DNA of 64,000 nt from Phoronis australis (Eukaryota > Phoronida > Phoronidae), in NCBI GenBank assembly GCA_002633005.1, contig NMRA01000182.1:131077-195076 (forward strand). The letters are read 5' to 3'. The notes under the pieces were generated by a model that was not told the DNA's origin, ran no database searches, and saw nothing but the letters and a program-made list of their open reading frames with translations. Shown in pieces: positions 12,385-26,449 of the stretch (position 1 is its first letter; each line of letters opens with the position of its first letter). A program made the translations under genes and the position numbers.

Positions 12385-13971
12385 ATGTTGAGGTACAGTA
12401 CTGTTCTGACAATGGGTGTTGCTTTCACCTTAGGAATGGTACTTGGGCTGATGATTCATCTCCCGGGGACACTACATCGGGAGGTGCGAGGGGGTGGTAG
12501 GCATCTAAATGTATACAAACGGAGCGTGGATGCTGAAAGGTTCGCTGTTGTTAATCCAAACACTGTGGATTCGTCAGAGAGTATTGTAAGGTCCGGCGAT
12601 ATAGAGTCCGACTCCGTGTTTATTCACCATATTAGCAGTGATTCAGTCGAGAGAAAGATAAACAACACGAACAATACAAAACACAGAGGAAAAACGAATG
12701 GTAAACAACCGCTAGAGACGTCTAAACAGATTTGGAGGATTAAACAAGCGCAATTCGCTACTTTAGCTGCAGATGACAACGTGTACCGTGTTAAGCAGAG
12801 TGGAGTGACAAATGTTGTACTGGAGAACTCCGAGAGCATTTCAGGACGTCAGGATGGAGAAAATCTTGCTGTCCAGAAGATTCTGAATTCGCAATCTCAA
12901 CAAAATGGTTTGTCTGGACAACAATTAGGGGAAGCGTCGGAAGAGAAGCGGAAAGATGGTCGCGCTAGTAATCCTGAAAAGAGTGAAAACATAAACACGG
13001 AAAGCAAGATGGCGGACGTATCAGTTCGTCTCTCGGATATGGGTGATGTTGTTCGCGGTGTGTATTGGAGCCCTGTGATTGAATCTCGCTTGCCCAATTT
13101 AGCTGATAGAATCTCTGATGAATGGACTGAGATGGCAAGAAATTCTAGAATTGTTAAAATGGAAGAGGGATGCGGAAGAATGCAAAACAGATTGGTGACA
13201 TTCCAGGATTCGTCCAAAGCTTGTGCGAGATACCGAGTTAATACGGATCAAATCCAGGGAGATTTTTTCTCATTTTTACTTAGCTTATTGTTGGGCTTAG
13301 ATAATGTGCCAAAGTCAGTGCTAAGCCAGGCAAATATCAAAGGATATCAATGGAAAACAGTGAGTCCAGATATCATAGGAGCTCAGTGGAACGATGAAAA
13401 GCTACTCGTTTTATCACAGTTTGTGCCAGAGCTAACGTCGGTTTACATTCCTAAAGAATTCCGAGACAAACAATCGTCACTATTTCCTAGTAAAAATCTG
13501 ACAACAAGAACATTCAGTGAGTTACATGAACTCATGCAGTGGTCCGATTTAATTCTGTTTGATTATTTAACAGGGAATTTAGACAGGGTCGTTAACAATA
13601 TGTTCAACCAGCAATGGAATAAACGCATGATGGAAGGCCCTGTGCACAACTTAGAAAAATCCCGAGGAAATCTCGTGTTCCTAGACAATGAATCTGGTTT
13701 GTTTCACAGCTACAGACTTCTAGACAGCTATCAGCATTTTCACCAAAAGTTGTTGAATTCCCTGTGTATATTTAGACGAAAAACCGTAGACGCCATACGC
13801 AGGCTACGCGAGGATAAAAATCTAGGAGAAACCATTCAAAATTTATTACACAGACGCGAACCAGCTCTGGCGAAATATCTACCGAAGATTCCTCAACGAA
13901 ATGTGAAAATTTTACAAGAAAGAATGCAGCATATTCTAGACCACGTGTCGCTGTGCGAGGCTAAGTACTGA
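12385..13971 (+). CDS. FJX1: Four-jointed box protein (FJX1-like Golgi kinase), single exon
   Basis: This is a complete 528-residue intronless frame. A TGA at 12322-12324 lies in frame upstream, which supports the ATG at 12385. A short cytoplasmic tip is followed by a hydrophobic signal anchor (about residues 8-26), as in a type II Golgi membrane protein. A long, poorly conserved serine/asparagine-rich stem runs to about residue 210. The C-terminal half holds the four-jointed/FAM20-type kinase region, with FDYLTGNLDR (392-401) and the metal-binding DNE at 434-436 (LVFLDNESG). In Drosophila, Four-jointed phosphorylates cadherin domains of Fat and Dachsous in the Golgi and tunes planar polarity; the vertebrate FJX1 gene is also a single exon. 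Enzyme activity here is inferred from the conserved motifs. The gene stands alone, with several kilobases of non-coding DNA on both sides. Confidence 0.92.
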   Translation: MLRYSTVLTMGVAFTLGMVLGLMIHLPGTLHREVRGGGRHLNVYKRSVDAERFAVVNPNTVDSSESIVRSGDIESDSVFIHHISSDSVERKINNTNNTKHRGKTNGKQPLETSKQIWRIKQAQFATLAADDNVYRVKQSGVTNVVLENSESISGRQDGENLAVQKILNSQSQQNGLSGQQLGEASEEKRKDGRASNPEKSENINTESKMADVSVRLSDMGDVVRGVYWSPVIESRLPNLADRISDEWTEMARNSRIVKMEEGCGRMQNRLVTFQDSSKACARYRVNTDQIQGDFFSFLLSLLLGLDNVPKSVLSQANIKGYQWKTVSPDIIGAQWNDEKLLVLSQFVPELTSVYIPKEFRDKQSSLFPSKNLTTRTFSELHELMQWSDLILFDYLTGNLDRVVNNMFNQQWNKRMMEGPVHNLEKSRGNLVFLDNESGLFHSYRLLDSYQHFHQKLLNSLCIFRRKTVDAIRRLREDKNLGETIQNLLHRREPALAKYLPKIPQRNVKILQERMQHILDHVSLCEAKY

Positions 13972-14339
13972 ACATAGTATCTAGAGCCTTATAATGAAGC
14001 GTAATTTTACCTTAAGTCTCTAAAGTAGAGACTGGAAGGCATTATTGTTATGTTATTTATCATCATCCAACTCAATGAAATCATGACGTTAATGTATTTT
14101 GCTATCAGATCTTTGTTCACAAACTCCAATGGATATACGTGATGAAGTAATGTTCAAAAGTTGAAGCACAAACAAAAAGCCGGTTAAACTATTTTAATAT
14201 TTTGCGAAAAGGAATTTTTATGCCTCAGTACTGGAACCCTTCCATTAGATGTGTTGATGAAATTGTGACTGTGTACATTCCTGACAACCTATTTCCAGGA
14301 GGATTGAAAGGTTGAATGGGATGTGCGTTATCTAATAAA
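13972..14339 (+). other. Likely FJX1 3' UTR with candidate poly(A) signal
   Basis: The sequence after the TGA stop contains an AATAAA at 14334-14339. Further AATAAA hexamers occur downstream (for example near 15532 and 16990), so the true 3' end could lie farther away. Confidence 0.4.
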
Positions 14340-17300
14340 ATGTGAGTTACGGTGTAGCTAAGAAAGGAGAAATTTAGTCCTGCAATTTTTTTTATTTCAA
14401 CTTCATTAAAATTGATGATCAATTTGAGGTAAGCTTCTTGCTGGCTTTTTGCTTTACATCAAAAAATGTAGCGTATGTTTTCGTTATGCGAAATGAACTG
14501 TGTTACCAGAATTTGCCATCAAACTAGGATACTAATGACGTTGTTTAGACAAATTACCATCATACCACTGTCGGTTTTATTTACATGAATCAGAAATTTC
14601 AAGGTTCTAATTTTTCGTTTGAAACAAAATACTAATTAAGAAAATGGACACTGTCACATAGAATGACTACGATATTACACTAACTAAAAACTAACCCATT
14701 TTGGACAACTAAGTAACTTGGTTTTCTTTAAAAACAAAAGATTTTCCAAGTTTAAACAAAAAGTAACAAGAGGTCGAAATGGTTTAAATTAAACTCTCAG
14801 TTTCTGAGAAAAAAATGAGTCGAATTTGGTCTGGCAAGTCAAAAGATTGTCGGGTAATTGGTTTTAAATGCTCTCATGTTCACAAAACAGTGTAGGTCAG
14901 CATATGTTTTGAATTAAGTTTGTTTTCGTCATTTGAAGTATTTAGAAATGTTTTTGGTTATCTGAACTAAACACCCATCCTACGAAGCAATTGGACTTTG
15001 CATTCTTATGTCTGGAAGCTATAAAAGCGTGTGTTCGCCTCCTCTAAACTGTTGTAATCCGACTAAATGGGAAACTTATACCTCTGCTCAAGTTATACTC
15101 CTATCTTTGCATGGTGTTTGGGTGACGTTTCTTGTAAGATGCATCTGTTCTCTTTCAAACTATTAGCAGCTAACGTTGTAATCAGGCGACCGTGAATCTG
15201 TTCAGACAGTAGTTCTGTGAAGAGAAGTTTGAGTCACTTGTGGTCAGGACCGATTGTATTGGTGCAACGCATAGTCGCATGCGTTATGAAAATGATTTCC
15301 TCCTTCCAAAAAAATTCACATTTGAAAAAACTTCAGTGAAATGCTTTACGTCATCGATACAGTACAGTGAAAGTGTATTCACATCGATGCTCATATTGTG
15401 TCAAACTTTTCACAAACTGCAAAATACTACATGAGAAAATATCAATTTCTCTGTTGGTACAAATTTCGAAGTGAGTTGCCTCCCTGTCATACAGAGTAGC
15501 TGGTGGATAATATCTTATTATTTTATTCAACAATAAACACTAGATATTTTATGGCACCCTTTTAGTGGATAGCCAAGACGCAGTGCGAAGGTATCTCGGT
15601 TATGTTGAACAATGAATATTACACTTAAAGATCTTTAATTTGAAAGCGGAAAAGTCTGGTAAGTATCCTAATATCTTGGTTGAAATGTATTTTGTTGAGG
15701 CAAAACACATTAACTCAAACAGAGATATTTTACATGCTACGTCTGTCCCCGAGGCAAGACTCTATTGTACATGACATTCGTGGCTATCACTGAAGTCATT
15801 GTTGGTAAATAGCGACATCATACTGTGATGATTTGGGAGTAAATTTACGAACATTTGGTGGCGAACACACTAGGTATTTATAACATTGAAGTGCTTATTG
15901 ATTGCTAGCACATTGGTGCAAAATCGGTTTGCTCATGCGGGTGCAGAAGGTGACAAATTCGCTGAATGAAGCAATGCTACGTTAATCCTCTCTCGCAGTT
16001 TTGTATGAGTATCATTATATCACAGCTGTTATTAAGTTGTGTATTCCAGCATGTTGGTTTCTTTTGAAAACTACTGTTGTACTGGTGTTAATATCCATCG
16101 ATTTTGCAATGATGTTGCACGTCCTCGTGTCATTAAATCGTGTAATTGTGAAATGTTAAAAACGGCAGGGAGTTCGAGTGTTCCCGCTTTATCTGTGTTT
16201 CTGTGTAAATGTCCTTGAAAATTGATGTGTTTTTAGTTTGTTTGTGTTTTCTGACGGTGTTATTTATTTCGACAATTTCACTCGAAACATAGGGACACTC
16301 GACTTTTGCGAACTTTTCACCGTTTGAGAATTTCACTTCCCAGCATGCCTTTGTCTTGCCAGAAAAAATTATATTGTCGTTGTTAGTGCTAAATTTTATT
16401 CGTTTGTGTCTTGCCATATAAAATGCGAGAATGCATTTTCAAGTGACCGATTATGGTTTTCACTCAAAATATATTTTATACTTCAATGTACATATGTAAA
16501 TATGCTGTAAAATAGGGTCACTTGTGAAACTGAATTGTTGAACTGGTTTGTTATTTATTTATCATGTGCGTAATGAAATTGAAATTGAAAAAATCAAATT
16601 TAATCACCTGAATTGCGAATCCGCATGACAGGGTGATGTGTGGTCAAGTTATTTCCGACTTAAGTCTGATTGAAATTGTGGCAAACTTGAAAGGATATTC
16701 TTGCAAATTTTTGGTATTTCTACATATTATGATTAGTTGACTTGATTGTGACTGTGGATGAGTCTGTATGGCTAATAATACTATTTGGAAATATTGAAAG
16801 GATAATGTTTGCGCACGTGCTCAATTTAATTTCATTTGACAAACAAATTGTGTTGAATGGGTGTTCATACGTGATGATGTCTTAATCAGGAAAATGGTTC
16901 ATTTTTCATGATTTTATTGTCTTCTTAACTTCTTGTTTTTGTCTTGTGCGGATTTTTCTATTTTCTGAATTGGTGCTTTATTGTTTCTTGAATAAAAAGT
17001 GTTAAATTTGCATTTACATTTTTTGTTGTTTTTTTTTCAAAATGAAAAAATCCCCGGAACATTTTCAGGCTTCTTTATTTTCGATGCCACTCTTACTTCG
17101 TCTGCTGAATAACAACAATCTGGGACCTCACATTTTATTTACTCTCACTCAGCTGTCGCTGCAAAAACCTCGTTGACAAGTACTTACATATGTCTTTCAT
17201 AAAACGAATAAAATTGGATGCTATTTGAGAACACCATGTTTCTTCTGTTGTGACAATTTATTCTCGTTTTGTAGTCGTATCACGCCTTCTCGCAGTGAAA

Positions 17301-19951
17301 TCTATTTCAATATTTGTGAATCTGTCGACCTAGCTTGATAGAATCCTACACTGATCGGCTTAATTTGAACTGAACCGCGAATTATCGAACCAATTCTAAA
17401 CCTGTTCTGTAGTCGTAAGTGTGTTTTCGTGAACTGGTTTGCATGGTGCTTGTCAGAATACGAACCACTTCAATAACGGGGTGTGTCATTTTAACTCAAC
17501 GGAACAGGATGAATTAAGCTGGCTGATTTGTCAAGCTTCCTCATTCTCGATTTAGTGTCAGCTTTGTGTGCACAAAAGGCCCTGTGTCGTTGCGTGTCAC
17601 GGAATTACTGAATTACTTGACGACATTTGAAAGCGTCGACCGGCCGGCTAATTACTCGGTTAACGGGTACCCCTGACGGCGGCCTGACAACGTAAACGCT
17701 GCGTTTGTCAGCAGGGGAGGTGCGAAAATCAACTTCTTAAAAATGAGACCACGGTTAGAAATGCAACTACACGATAGCGATAATATTTCATCGACCTAAA
17801 TAATATTAAACACTCAAGACAGACATTCCACTATGGCTAAGTTCAACAGTAGACAAAAAGCACACTAGAAGTTGAAATCAATCTGCCCTTTTTTCGTTTA
17901 CTTCGAAAATGCATTTAGTGATATCGGCATTTGAAAACAATGTTGAAACTTCTATTCAAGTCATAGACAAAGAAATGAAAGGACACAGGCCCATTCGACT
18001 CGTAACAATAAATTCAATTTACCACTCGAATGATCATAAAAACACCAAACATTTTTGAATGCGAATTCAATAAGCGATTTCTGTTAAGATCTCGGCTCGG
18101 TTACTGACTGAATGTTTCAAAAAGACTTCATAGATCGTATTGTGTTTCACGCGAGATCACGGTTTCTTAATTCTGTTGATGAAGCTTTTGTGCATTTATT
18201 CGTTTTGTTGATTTTACCTAACGTGCGTACTCGCCCGCTAGCCGCGTTTGTGGCCAGAATTGTAGACTGTGTTGACACGATTATTCAAAATCGAGTTTTA
18301 TAAATATTTTCATAGTTCCTCGTGTGAATGCTGACTTTTCTTTCGGAGGCCTTGTTGTGCTCGACTTACGAAACGTGTTTGATTTGATTTAAGATTGAAT
18401 TGTACACCTCTTATTGAATGTAAGACGTTCAACACACAAATAAGCGTGATTTGAATTTCTGATCAAAAGCGTTATGCATTGAAAGTACTAGACGAACCCC
18501 AGACCCGTGTAATATTCCATAATGAAATTTCACATTTTCATAACAAATTTTCAGTCTCAGGGTATTCAGGGTAGGGAACATGGGAAGTTCAAATTGCGAT
18601 ATGTTGTTCGCAAAACTGTGAGAAATTCGGGTATTTTATTTTGACGAGCTTCTTATTTTCAGTTTCTGTGACAATTTTGTCCCGAAACTCGATAAGATAA
18701 AATCTTTAAATTTTCAAAGAAATTTCATTGTATATAAACAAAAATTTAATATCATGTGAAGAGCGTGTGTCGCGATAAGTAACAAAGCACATGATGGTTA
18801 TGGTACAACTGTAATTCTAATCAAATTATGAATAATAACTTCCTCACATTCAAAATAGTTCAACCAAAAATGTCCATGAAAATTATTTAAATTTATTCAC
18901 CTCTCCACAAGGCAAACTTTGCTCCTCTCTACCTTGGTTTTAATGTAATCTATTATCAAGTTGCCTGTTAGATCTAAACAACAGAACTCCATTTCTGTAC
19001 TATATCAAACTTGACCTCTTGGCCCTGCTTGAATTATGTATGCTCTATGCGGCACTAGATATTTATAACAGATGTAGTTCCAGGTTCATATTCAGATTTT
19101 TAATAGTTTGCTTATAACTGAAATGTTACGAAGAAGTTTACTAGAAATGTACATACAAGCCAAGAGATTTTTACCATTTACACTGTTCCAGGTGGCGGTT
19201 TCTATATTGTCACCGAGGCCGTAACGATTGGTGTTTGGTTATCAGCCAAAAAGCAAACGCGTGACCCATGTGACTTACACAGTACGTACTCGTCCTTCCA
19301 ATACGATTGTCGCATTTTGTGCAATCGACTGTGAAGTATGAAACAGCATCGGCAATTTTTTCACTTGCAAATAAGTCTACTGCTGCAGCGGTGTAGGATT
19401 TACTGAGACTGTCTTAGGAGATCAATAGAAATTTGGAAGAATATAGAAAACATCCACGTGTAACCGTAATTTTGGCTTCGCACGTATTTAATTTGTAAAA
19501 ATAAACATCGATAACTTTAAATCAGTCAAAACACACACACCAAACTATTGTCAAACATTTGATAGGTGTTAGATAAAAACGAACATGTTCACCCTTAGGT
19601 TATGAACCTAGTTCACTTTCAACTCAGGTGCGACTGCGAACATTGCACTGCAAATGAAACGATCTCCATTTGACCACCTGACCGTGCCCGAGGGCTATGC
19701 GCGGTTTACATGCTTGTAAACACTCGATAATGAGTACTTTCACGCCTTGGGAGATTTTATGAGCCACTAAAACAGCAGGGATCTATTCATTGATCAAACG
19801 AGGACACACAGTGTTTTGTTTTGGTGATAACGTGAAAACAACCTACCGTTGTGTAGCCGCCCATTTCATCACCTTTGACAACATAATGCAGATTGGAAAT
19901 TCATTCCCTGCCAGTGAAATACTTTCCCAGTGGTACAACGGTTTCTCTGCC

Positions 19952-20088
19952 GCCTCCCTCCCTCCCTCCCTCCCACCCTCCCTCCCTCCCTCACTCACTC
20001 ATTCTCCGCTTCCTTCCTCCCTCTCTTCCTGTCTTCCTCCGTCTCTGTTGTGTGGCTCTCTGCCTCCCATCTCCCTCTCTCTCTTGCA
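19952..20088 (+). repeat. Polypyrimidine (CCCT)n-type low-complexity tract
   Basis: The tract has repeated CCTC/CCCT units grading into CTCT and TTCC. The serine/proline-rich frames across it arise from this composition and are not considered genes. Confidence 0.85.
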
Positions 20089-23000
20089 GAGTCTCTGTAT
20101 GCTTCCGAAAAAAAAACGAAAAAATAGAACACAACTATTTTACAAGTGTCTTCTTTTGGGGCTGGAATTTAGCACCTACCCACACATCAGGTCGGTTGGG
20201 CGTTCCGGAAACTGAACTTTTTTAGCCTCCCTTGTCAGCAACAAATCTAATCCACCACTTGTAAGTTTAAACGACTTTTAAACTGTCTCGAAATCTTAAA
20301 GTGTATTTCACTATAGCGAGTGACAAAATGGGCATAATGTGCTTTCAATTCTCAATGGAAATAAATTTTGACATTCATTGATAATTCAAAATTCCTTTGT
20401 TGTCGTCGATACTATAAAATTCATTTGTTGTCTGGTTTAAAGAATGCATAGTTTTCTAACGTTTGTGAAAAACTAACATAGTTTGTAGACTTAGTGTGAA
20501 ATCTCAAAGCGCTTCTCTTCGCAACAAGTGTTTCTACCTACGGGATAACCCCAATTATGAATCGAGCACAGCTAGAGCATATTTTTCACTTCAGTAGATA
20601 ATTGCCAAGACACGCGAACGAAAATTGCTTATTTCCAAGGATGTCACTTTCAATTTAAATGTCAACTAAACACAGGAAACATATATTCCAGACGGGAGGA
20701 GATGGTATTAACTTTCGACAAAAATTAGAAACTTCCAAACGAAGCCAGATGTCTTTGTGCGTGCAATTTGGTCGCGAACAGATCGCCCAATATGATATCA
20801 GTAAGGTGCTGACTGCGTTTGAGACCTGTCAAAAATTCAAGAAAAAAAACATTGGGAAATGGAAATTTGACATGTACTTTCTCGAAACAACCCTCCACGA
20901 AGAAAAACTCTGGAAATAGTGCCAATCGTTGGTGACTTAGCACTGAAGCAATGTCCCCTCTTCACGTGTACAAGTCTCATTTTGCCGGGGTTAATACGAA
21001 AAGAACAAACAATTATTTGATAATTTGTGAGTTGTTGAATTCAGAGCATCAGTTAGTCTCGTACTATGCACGGTTTGATATTTCTCTAAGTGGTACAGAT
21101 TCAGCTCGCAACAAACCCGCGGTCAGGTCGTCGAACTGCGGACGAATTCAAAGATAATGCATACTGGGGAATGCGAGTAACTCTTTTTATGTCAAGAACT
21201 AGACTATTTGCGTTACACGCATTTACTGCACTGGCAATTTTTGCGTCGAGAGAAAAAAATGGGTGCACGCATTATGTTTTCATTGCATGTCTGTCTGTCT
21301 AGTCATTTACGCCAACAGGAAGGAGTATAATTGAATATAGGTATGTATCTTGACACTAAACGTACCCGGCGAAATTTAGTCAAATTTCAAGAAAAAACAC
21401 TGAGAAACACAAACAATAATTTGATAACTTTTAATACCATTTCATCGCATAAACACCCCAAGTCGCTCTGGTGTGTCGCTGAAAGGGCAATTTGTTATGA
21501 AATTAAGATAAGACTACAAAGCGGCTATCGTTTGACTGTTACAAGATTACCATTTAAAGCGACAAGGTAAACGATTTCTACTCGGATTCACGCCCTGGGT
21601 ACTGTGTGTCCGCACGACATTGTTTAGAATGATAACACAGATCAGTTTACACAGGCTCGAGTTGACATGGAATCTCCTCATGATAACCCTAACATGTTTT
21701 TAACCTCTAAATTGAATTTCTGTTTTAATATGCCGTCGTAAGGGAAGCAGACGGGTAGACCATTGTGTTGTCAAGCGTTGAGCGAGCGGTACAGCCGTGG
21801 GTTATTTAATTGTGGTTAAAATCTGCCTCTCTCTTAAGCACAAGTATCAGTTTAACATAGTGCAACTGATCTGTAGACCAAAATGCTTCAGTACACACTG
21901 TAAGCGTTGCCGACAAGACCGAAGCGATTTTGGCATTTTACGTCAAGTAACTTGCCACCGTCAAAATCACACTTCGCTACTACTATCGACACAATGAAAT
22001 TAAATGAAACTGTATTGAATTTACGTTGATCTCTTTTGGTTTCATTTTAGTTAAATCTTTTTTAAAGAAATAATTCAAATTCATCGCAAATCAGTTAAAG
22101 GTCCACTGACCGAGGGTTGCTGTTAACAAACTTTTTCTGTGCATGATTAACGTTACAAAGTTAATGTGTCAACGGAAGCGTAACTGGTTCTCGTCGCTGT
22201 TTTATTTTTTTGCAAATTTGTATTTTTAGTTACCCCGGTACTGCTTGAGACCTTGCTATACGAGTCGACTTGTCACGTGACTGTGTTGATAACCAGATGT
22301 TAGTACTGTCCAAGACAAGAAATCAATTCATAATTCAGTGAGGAAATGGTTAAGATCAGCTTTATAACCTGCAATGACCTGAACAAAAGTAAGTTTTTCT
22401 GAAAAAACGCAAGTTTACAGACACTTTTCAAAAACATGAGCTAAATCCTAAATGGATGGAAACATCAAAATTGCATTTCCTAATTATTTACCTGCAAAAA
22501 AAGAAAATGAATAATCCATTTAAGCTCACAAAATCCGTCTCACAATGCTCCATACATGATACCTAGGATTTGATTTCCGTTCGCAAGATGAATAAAGAAG
22601 CCACCATAAACTCAAGAAAACGCTTTAGAGATTACCGGGGTTGGCCAACCCTAAAATTACGAATTCAAAACTGTACAGAATGGAGGCACTGGCTGTGACT
22701 TGATTTGCTGGTTCATTCGGCAGCAATTCAATAGCAGTCTTGTGTGATAATGTTGCTAGCCATCAAAGCGCTTCAGTTTGAAATTCAACATTGACAACTA
22801 TAAACAGCGGCAAATAAAGGCCCCTTTATAGTTTTTGTTAGCCAACGCACGTGTTTAAATTCGCAAAACACATGGAATAGTATATAACTTCCTCCATGTG
22901 TCAGAAAATCTGATTTCGAATTGTTAGAGTTAATACAAATACACAAGTTTTAAGGTTCTGTAGAACCCTAGAAAACTAATGTCTCATTTTCGCCGACTTC

Positions 23001-23100
23001 TGAACATCATATCTCCCAGAGCTGATTGGAGTCAAAGGAAACGTTCATATATTATGCTTTATTCACAGTTCCCCAAAAGCAGTTAGGAATTGTTTTTGAA

Positions 23101-23140
23101 AAGTTCTACTTTTGCATGAGGATTATCAAAAGTAGAACTT
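23101..23140. repeat. 14-bp perfect inverted repeat
   Basis: AAGTTCTACTTTTG (23101-23114) is mirrored by its exact reverse complement at 23127-23140, with a 12-nt loop. Confidence 0.8.
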
Positions 23141-26100
23141 AGTACGCGATATTTTGAAAAAAATGAATATTTCATAAAACGAACAAAACGATCATAATTT
23201 AGAAACAACGTAACGTTTTGGGGATTTTTATCTTGAATATTTATATCATAAGTTATGTTCTTGATTTTGCTGTTTTGCTGATTTTCCTAATAACCAAGGC
23301 CACGTAACCTAGCTAGTTGCAGATTACTCCAAGATCATAAATCAAATCGGAAATTGTACTTTCAGGAAATATACAATTTTGCTGAGCTTAATTCTGAAAT
23401 TTTGTAGGTATTTGGCTAATCTTGTACAAACTTGACGATAGCGTAATAAAAATGTTTAATATTAAAGTTCAAAATCCACCCTGGCTAACTCACAAGCTGA
23501 CCAATATCAAATATACCGTAGTAATTGTTTTCTGCAAGGAAATGCCGCGTGAAAGGAAAGCATCTGTTAGCTATATCACAGCGTCGGCACTGTTTGGTGA
23601 GAAACGCGTTTCATTGGAATTTGACAGATTTACAAGTTTTTTCTACTAATGGTAAACCAATAAGAGGCGTGCCCACAAAAATACAACTTAAAGCTTTTAA
23701 GCGGAAATAAAAGCTTGGTCACTATAACGATTACGGCTGTTTAAGGTGGAAAATACATAAATAAATATGTAAAACGCATTTATTGTTAATTGTAACCGAT
23801 TGTGTTAGTTGTTGGAATAATATTTTGGGACAGTAGGTAACGCAAGAAAGGATGTCAACACAGTAACGCGATGAAAGACATTTAAGTCGCTTCAGTACAA
23901 AAGTAGTCTGAATATCAAGACACACACACGCACACAGTTACTTCGCGACTACATGATGCGTTCATCAGAAAATGGACATGGAGGAAGGAATGCTGTGAAC
24001 AGAGCACATTATGCCATGCCTCATAGAAATCACAAGAGGAGCCCGTCGAAGCGTAGCATTCATACACTGTCAAGTCTCTGCGTTTTGGCTATCTGCTTTC
24101 TCCGTTTTCAATTACATCCTTTTGTTGACTTCAGCGTGAACGTGTTGATTTGGTCACCAACGTTTAACCGGCCATTCAAAAGTGTCATCTTTCTTGTCTC
24201 CATCAATGTTTTGACACCTGCTCAATTGCATCCAATTCCTGGCTGGATTTAGAAAACTGATGAAGCAGTCGTCCATCATCCTGTCCAAAGTATCGGTCAA
24301 AGCTTCTTTTTAATATTTTTGGTTTTTATTTTATGTCAACAACACCGATTGGTTTAGCAGGTTTGCTTTGTTCAGATATTTCAATTGTATGTTCTTTTAT
24401 TTTATTTTACAAACACGTTAGTTTCAATCACAAAATACTTGAATCCTTTGGTTTTTTTACTTTATGTCTGAAATATAATGAGAATTAGCAAGAGACATTA
24501 TTCCTTGGTTACGATCGATTTCCAATCTGCTGGCTATTGCCGAGTCCATATGTCACGAGGTATTTTTCCTTATACATCACCTGTCAATCAATTGTATCTT
24601 AGTTGGTCACCTAGCAACAATTCCGACGTCAGAATTTGTTTGATTATCAGTAAATACGAGTCTTTCCGTCTTCCGTGTCAGCGTTAATTTCTGGTAATGG
24701 TGGCCGCATTGCACTGAAGATGATTGCTGCACCCGACTGTGGGTTTACACGTGAAAGGTTTCGTGACTGACATGGATGGCAATTTGAACAATTAGGCACT
24801 TAGTGTGAATATGTTGCTTGACATTTGAAGCCACACACAGCGCTTCATTTACAAATCTCATTTTTCTCTGCACTATGTGGTGCCAAAACTTGAACAAAAA
24901 TTCCCTGAAATACGAATACAAAAAATAGTTTTACTGGGAACTATTGGTGATTCTTGTATTCCAAAAAATATTTCAGCTTCTTTTGCAAGGCAAAGAAGTT
25001 AGGAAAATGCTATAGTTAAGTCTAATTGCAGAAAAATAAAGAAAGGACTTCTCAGACTATGTCAGCTATCTTACGCAACCTTGTCATGATCTGCATTTCT
25101 CATTCAATTACTGCATCTCACGTTCAAACCGAACACAGTTTCCACTTCAAAAACACAGAAACAGTAATTCTCATTGGGGCTCTACAACTAGCCGTGTTTA
25201 TTGTCAAAATTCCAAAACTGCTCTCTGCAATCAAAGTCAGTTGTGACAACTTTTTCTCTAACGTCTAGTGCTGCGTTCTGTAAAGCAAAGTTTGGGATTT
25301 ATGGAATAAGAAAAATGCCATTCGTTCCAACTAAAATCATATCCAGGTTAAACTCACTACGTTATTTCTTACGGTAAAACATCCATGGGCACCGTGAACA
25401 TTTAAAGTGCGACTCACCTGATTGTCAGTATATCGACTGGAGATACCCAACAAGTGATAAAGAACATTTGGGGAATTATCCGCCTAATGATCTGTAGCGA
25501 ATGCTCCACATTTGTATAAGACATACCTAAGTTTAATATATGAGAAAAATAACATGGTGTCAACATTTAATATTTTATTGACGTAGAACCCGATTGACAG
25601 ACCAGCATTTTCAATGTTTCATTTTTCGCTTGAACGTGAATTTTTTAAAAGATAGTAGACTGCAGACGGAAAACTGAGGCGGTATTTGGAGCATGTCTTA
25701 CGGTCAGCACTCAAAAACAACTCACTTGTTCACTATCTGTCAATTTATACAAAATCTATCTATAAAATCCAACCCTGGCGATGACTGATAAACTTGTTGT
25801 TTAAGAATAAATAAAAAATATGAGACACGTTTACCTGGGTCAAAGTGTGTAAATTTTCGTGCTAATTTATCGATGCGATCAAGAAAAACGATATTTTTAC
25901 CAAAACTCACTGAAAATCGACAGGCCTGCCCGACATGGGTCATGCCTTGGTTGAACAGAATGGACGTCCTAAACAAATAGCACGTTTGACACAAGAAGTC
26001 GTTCAAATAATTGTCAATATTGTAGCAACAAAATTAGAGAAATTGTCTTAAAACGTACGTGAAGAATGCGCACAGAAATCTACGAGAATGGCAGTTAACC

Positions 26101-26282
26101 TCATACACTGCATGTACTGGTTAAGGTCCAAAGAACATAACACTTTTAAAAGATCGTTATTTTTCAGCGAGGAGCTACTGTAACAGTAGACTGTGGTAAT
26201 GACGTGAAGCAACGCCGCCGACTACGTTCCTGACTTGTTTAGTGAAATACAAAGGAAGTTCCTGAACACGAAAGCTCACAGG

Positions 26283-26441
26283 CAGTGCTGTAGTGGGGCG
26301 TAGGCGCACATAGGCGCAGCCAACCACCTTTTGGCATTTGAGGGCAGCGCCTATGCACCGAAAGTTACGTTCAGTGCTTAAAGTGATACGGGGGGGGGCT
26401 CTGGGCGCCTACTTACCTCTAATTTTACCGCTACAACACTG
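26283..26441. mobile_element. hAT-type MITE, 159 bp, with 8-bp target-site duplication
   Basis: The ends CAGTGCTGTAGTGG and, in reverse complement, CAGTGTTGTAGCGG match at 12 of 14 positions. The element is flanked on both sides by the exact 8-bp duplication CTCACAGG (26275-26282 and 26442-26449). A CAGTG terminus with an 8-bp duplication is the hallmark of the hAT superfamily. The short length and lack of coding sequence make it non-autonomous. The exact duplication points to a fairly recent insertion. Confidence 0.9.
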
Positions 26442-26449
26442 CTCACAGG

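Larger units (their letters stand above)
14340..26274. other. Long non-coding interval downstream of FJX1
   Basis: About 12 kb of AT-rich sequence holds only short frames without recognisable domains. Parts may be FJX1 3' UTR or regulatory DNA. The only structures noted are the pyrimidine tract near 20.0 kb and the hairpin near 23.1 kb, listed separately. Confidence 0.55.

Noticed and set aside
19790-20225. Overlapping proline/serine-rich frames of 65-141 codons
   Set aside because: They result from the CCCT-type low-complexity tract. Three overlapping frames on the same strand are equally open, which is typical of such tracts.
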